DNA from: an uncultured Lachnobacterium sp. | GTDB lineage: Bacteria > Bacillota > Clostridia > Lachnospirales > Lachnospiraceae | NCBI GenBank assembly: GCA_945971355.1 | Contig: CAMFPD010000147.1 | Span: 1-5,836 of the forward strand | Direction: 5' to 3' | DNA length: 5,836 bases | Shown: one piece after another, positions 5,226 to 5,836 of the stretch | Numbering within the stretch: position 1 is the stretch's first letter | Layout of the letters: the number at the start of each line of letters is the position of its first letter | Notes under the pieces: generated by a model | What the model was told of the DNA's origin: nothing | Databases searched by the model: none | The model's input: only the letters and a program-made list of their open reading frames with translations | Position numbers and translations under genes: made by a program

Positions 5226-5836
5226 ATGGTAAAGGTTGTTAAATTTGGTGGAAGCTCTCTTGCCAGCGCAGAGCAGTTTGCTAAAGTTGGAGATATTATT
5301 AGAGCTGATGAAACTCGTAAATACGTTGTTCCTAGTGCGCCAGGAAAAAGAAATCCAAAGGATACAAAGGTTACAGATATGTTGTATGCCTGCTATGCCC
5401 TTGCAGAAGAGGATAAGGATTTTAGAATTGCACTTATGAAGATAAAGGATCGTTATGATTCTATTATAAATGGATTACATTTAAAGCTTACTCTTGATGA
5501 TGAGTTCAAGACAATTGCTGAGAACTTCAAGGCTCATGCAGGAACCGATTATGCTGCGAGCCGTGGAGAATATCTGAATGGTATTATTATGGCTGATTAT
5601 CTTGGATATGAGTTTATTGATTCTGCATCAGTTATCTTTTTTGATGAGAGTGGTGAGTTTGATGCAGACAAAACTAACAAGGTACTCTCAAAGAAATTAG
5701 AAAAAATTGAGAAGGCTGTTATTCCAGGATTTTACGGAGCTATGCCAGATGGAACAGTAAAGACTTTCTCAAGAGGAGGAAGTGATATAACAGGTTCTAT
5801 TGTTGCAAAGGCTTGTAGAGCAAGTATGTATGAGAA
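5226..5836 (+). CDS. lysC: aspartate kinase, N-terminal part (runs off window end)
   Basis: The first 203 codons of an aspartokinase are open to the window end. The enzyme phosphorylates L-aspartate to 4-phospho-L-aspartate, the entry step to lysine, threonine, methionine and diaminopimelate. Visible amino-acid-kinase motifs are KFGGSSLAS at 6-14 (K6), VVPSAPGK at 34-41, DTKVTDMLY at 46-54, SRGEYLNG at 112-119 (E115), VIPGFYGAMPDG at 165-176, and FSRGGSDITGS at 181-191 (R183, D187). These include the positions that bind aspartate and ATP. KFGGSS replaces the more usual KFGGTS, a mild change. The regulatory ACT domains would lie beyond the window, so the feedback type and the exact paralogue cannot be told; lysC is used in the generic sense. 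Codon use differs from the upstream genes: 11 of 15 isoleucines are ATT and only 3 are ATA, which suits strong expression. Confidence 0.92.
   Translation, partial: MVKVVKFGGSSLASAEQFAKVGDIIRADETRKYVVPSAPGKRNPKDTKVTDMLYACYALAEEDKDFRIALMKIKDRYDSIINGLHLKLTLDDEFKTIAENFKAHAGTDYAASRGEYLNGIIMADYLGYEFIDSASVIFFDESGEFDADKTNKVLSKKLEKIEKAVIPGFYGAMPDGTVKTFSRGGSDITGSIVAKACRASMYE

Noticed and set aside
5201..5242. A thirteen-codon frame (MKKEEQKRNGKGC) overlapping the start of aspartate kinase, as an attenuator leader peptide.
   Set aside because: It has no ribosome binding site, lies only a few bases from the predicted start of transcription, lacks runs of lysine or threonine codons typical of attenuation, and no terminator follows.
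1..5836. CRISPR array, insertion sequence, tRNA, phage or defence genes.
   Set aside because: No regularly spaced repeats, transposase motifs, terminal inverted repeats, tRNA-like cloverleaf or recognised defence domains were found on either strand.

Overview
The window is an AT-rich stretch of bacterial chromosome. Every gene that can be supported lies on the + strand. AGGAGG-type ribosome binding sites, a TTG start codon, A/T-rich codon use, sigma-A-like promoters and the character of the proteins suggest a Gram-positive member of the Clostridia. The wording of the aspartate kinase (for example VVPSAPGK followed by DTKVTDMLY) makes Lachnospiraceae my best guess. That is recognition from memory, not a search result.

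Layout. Positions 1-130 are a leader with a possible -10 box at the very edge. A PHP-family histidinol-phosphatase follows (131-901) and stands apart from any other histidine gene in view. A good extended -10 promoter (905-933) then starts what looks like a three-gene unit. This holds an SLC45/GPH-like major facilitator transporter (968-2299, TTG start), a glycerophosphodiester phosphodiesterase (2301-3050, one base after the transporter stop) and a membrane-anchored endonuclease/exonuclease/phosphatase (EEP) hydrolase predicted to face outside the cell (3120-4181). A nine-codon reading frame (eight residues plus stop) with a near-perfect Shine-Dalgarno sequence sits between the last two.

The 494 bases between 4181 and 4676 hold a compact single-gene unit. 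It has a promoter-like region (4240-4276), an inverted repeat (4291-4304), a 58-residue protein with six cysteines (4322-4498) that I do not recognise, and a strong intrinsic terminator (4535-4576). A YfcE/MJ0936-type metallophosphoesterase follows (4676-5164). Its stop codon lies inside the -35 box of a near-consensus promoter (5161-5190), which drives an aspartate kinase truncated by the window end (5226-5836).

How the genes may work together. The transporter, diesterase and EEP hydrolase can be read as a scavenging route. The outer hydrolase would act on phosphate esters or lipid head groups, the transporter would carry a product, and the cytoplasmic diesterase would release glycerol-3-phosphate. 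This is inference from adjacency and family. The histidinol-phosphatase and aspartate kinase are ordinary amino-acid biosynthesis genes. I found no CRISPR array, tRNA, rRNA, insertion sequence or phage gene. The item least explained by known families is the cysteine-rich small protein unit at 4240-4576. The rest looks like normal chromosomal gene content.
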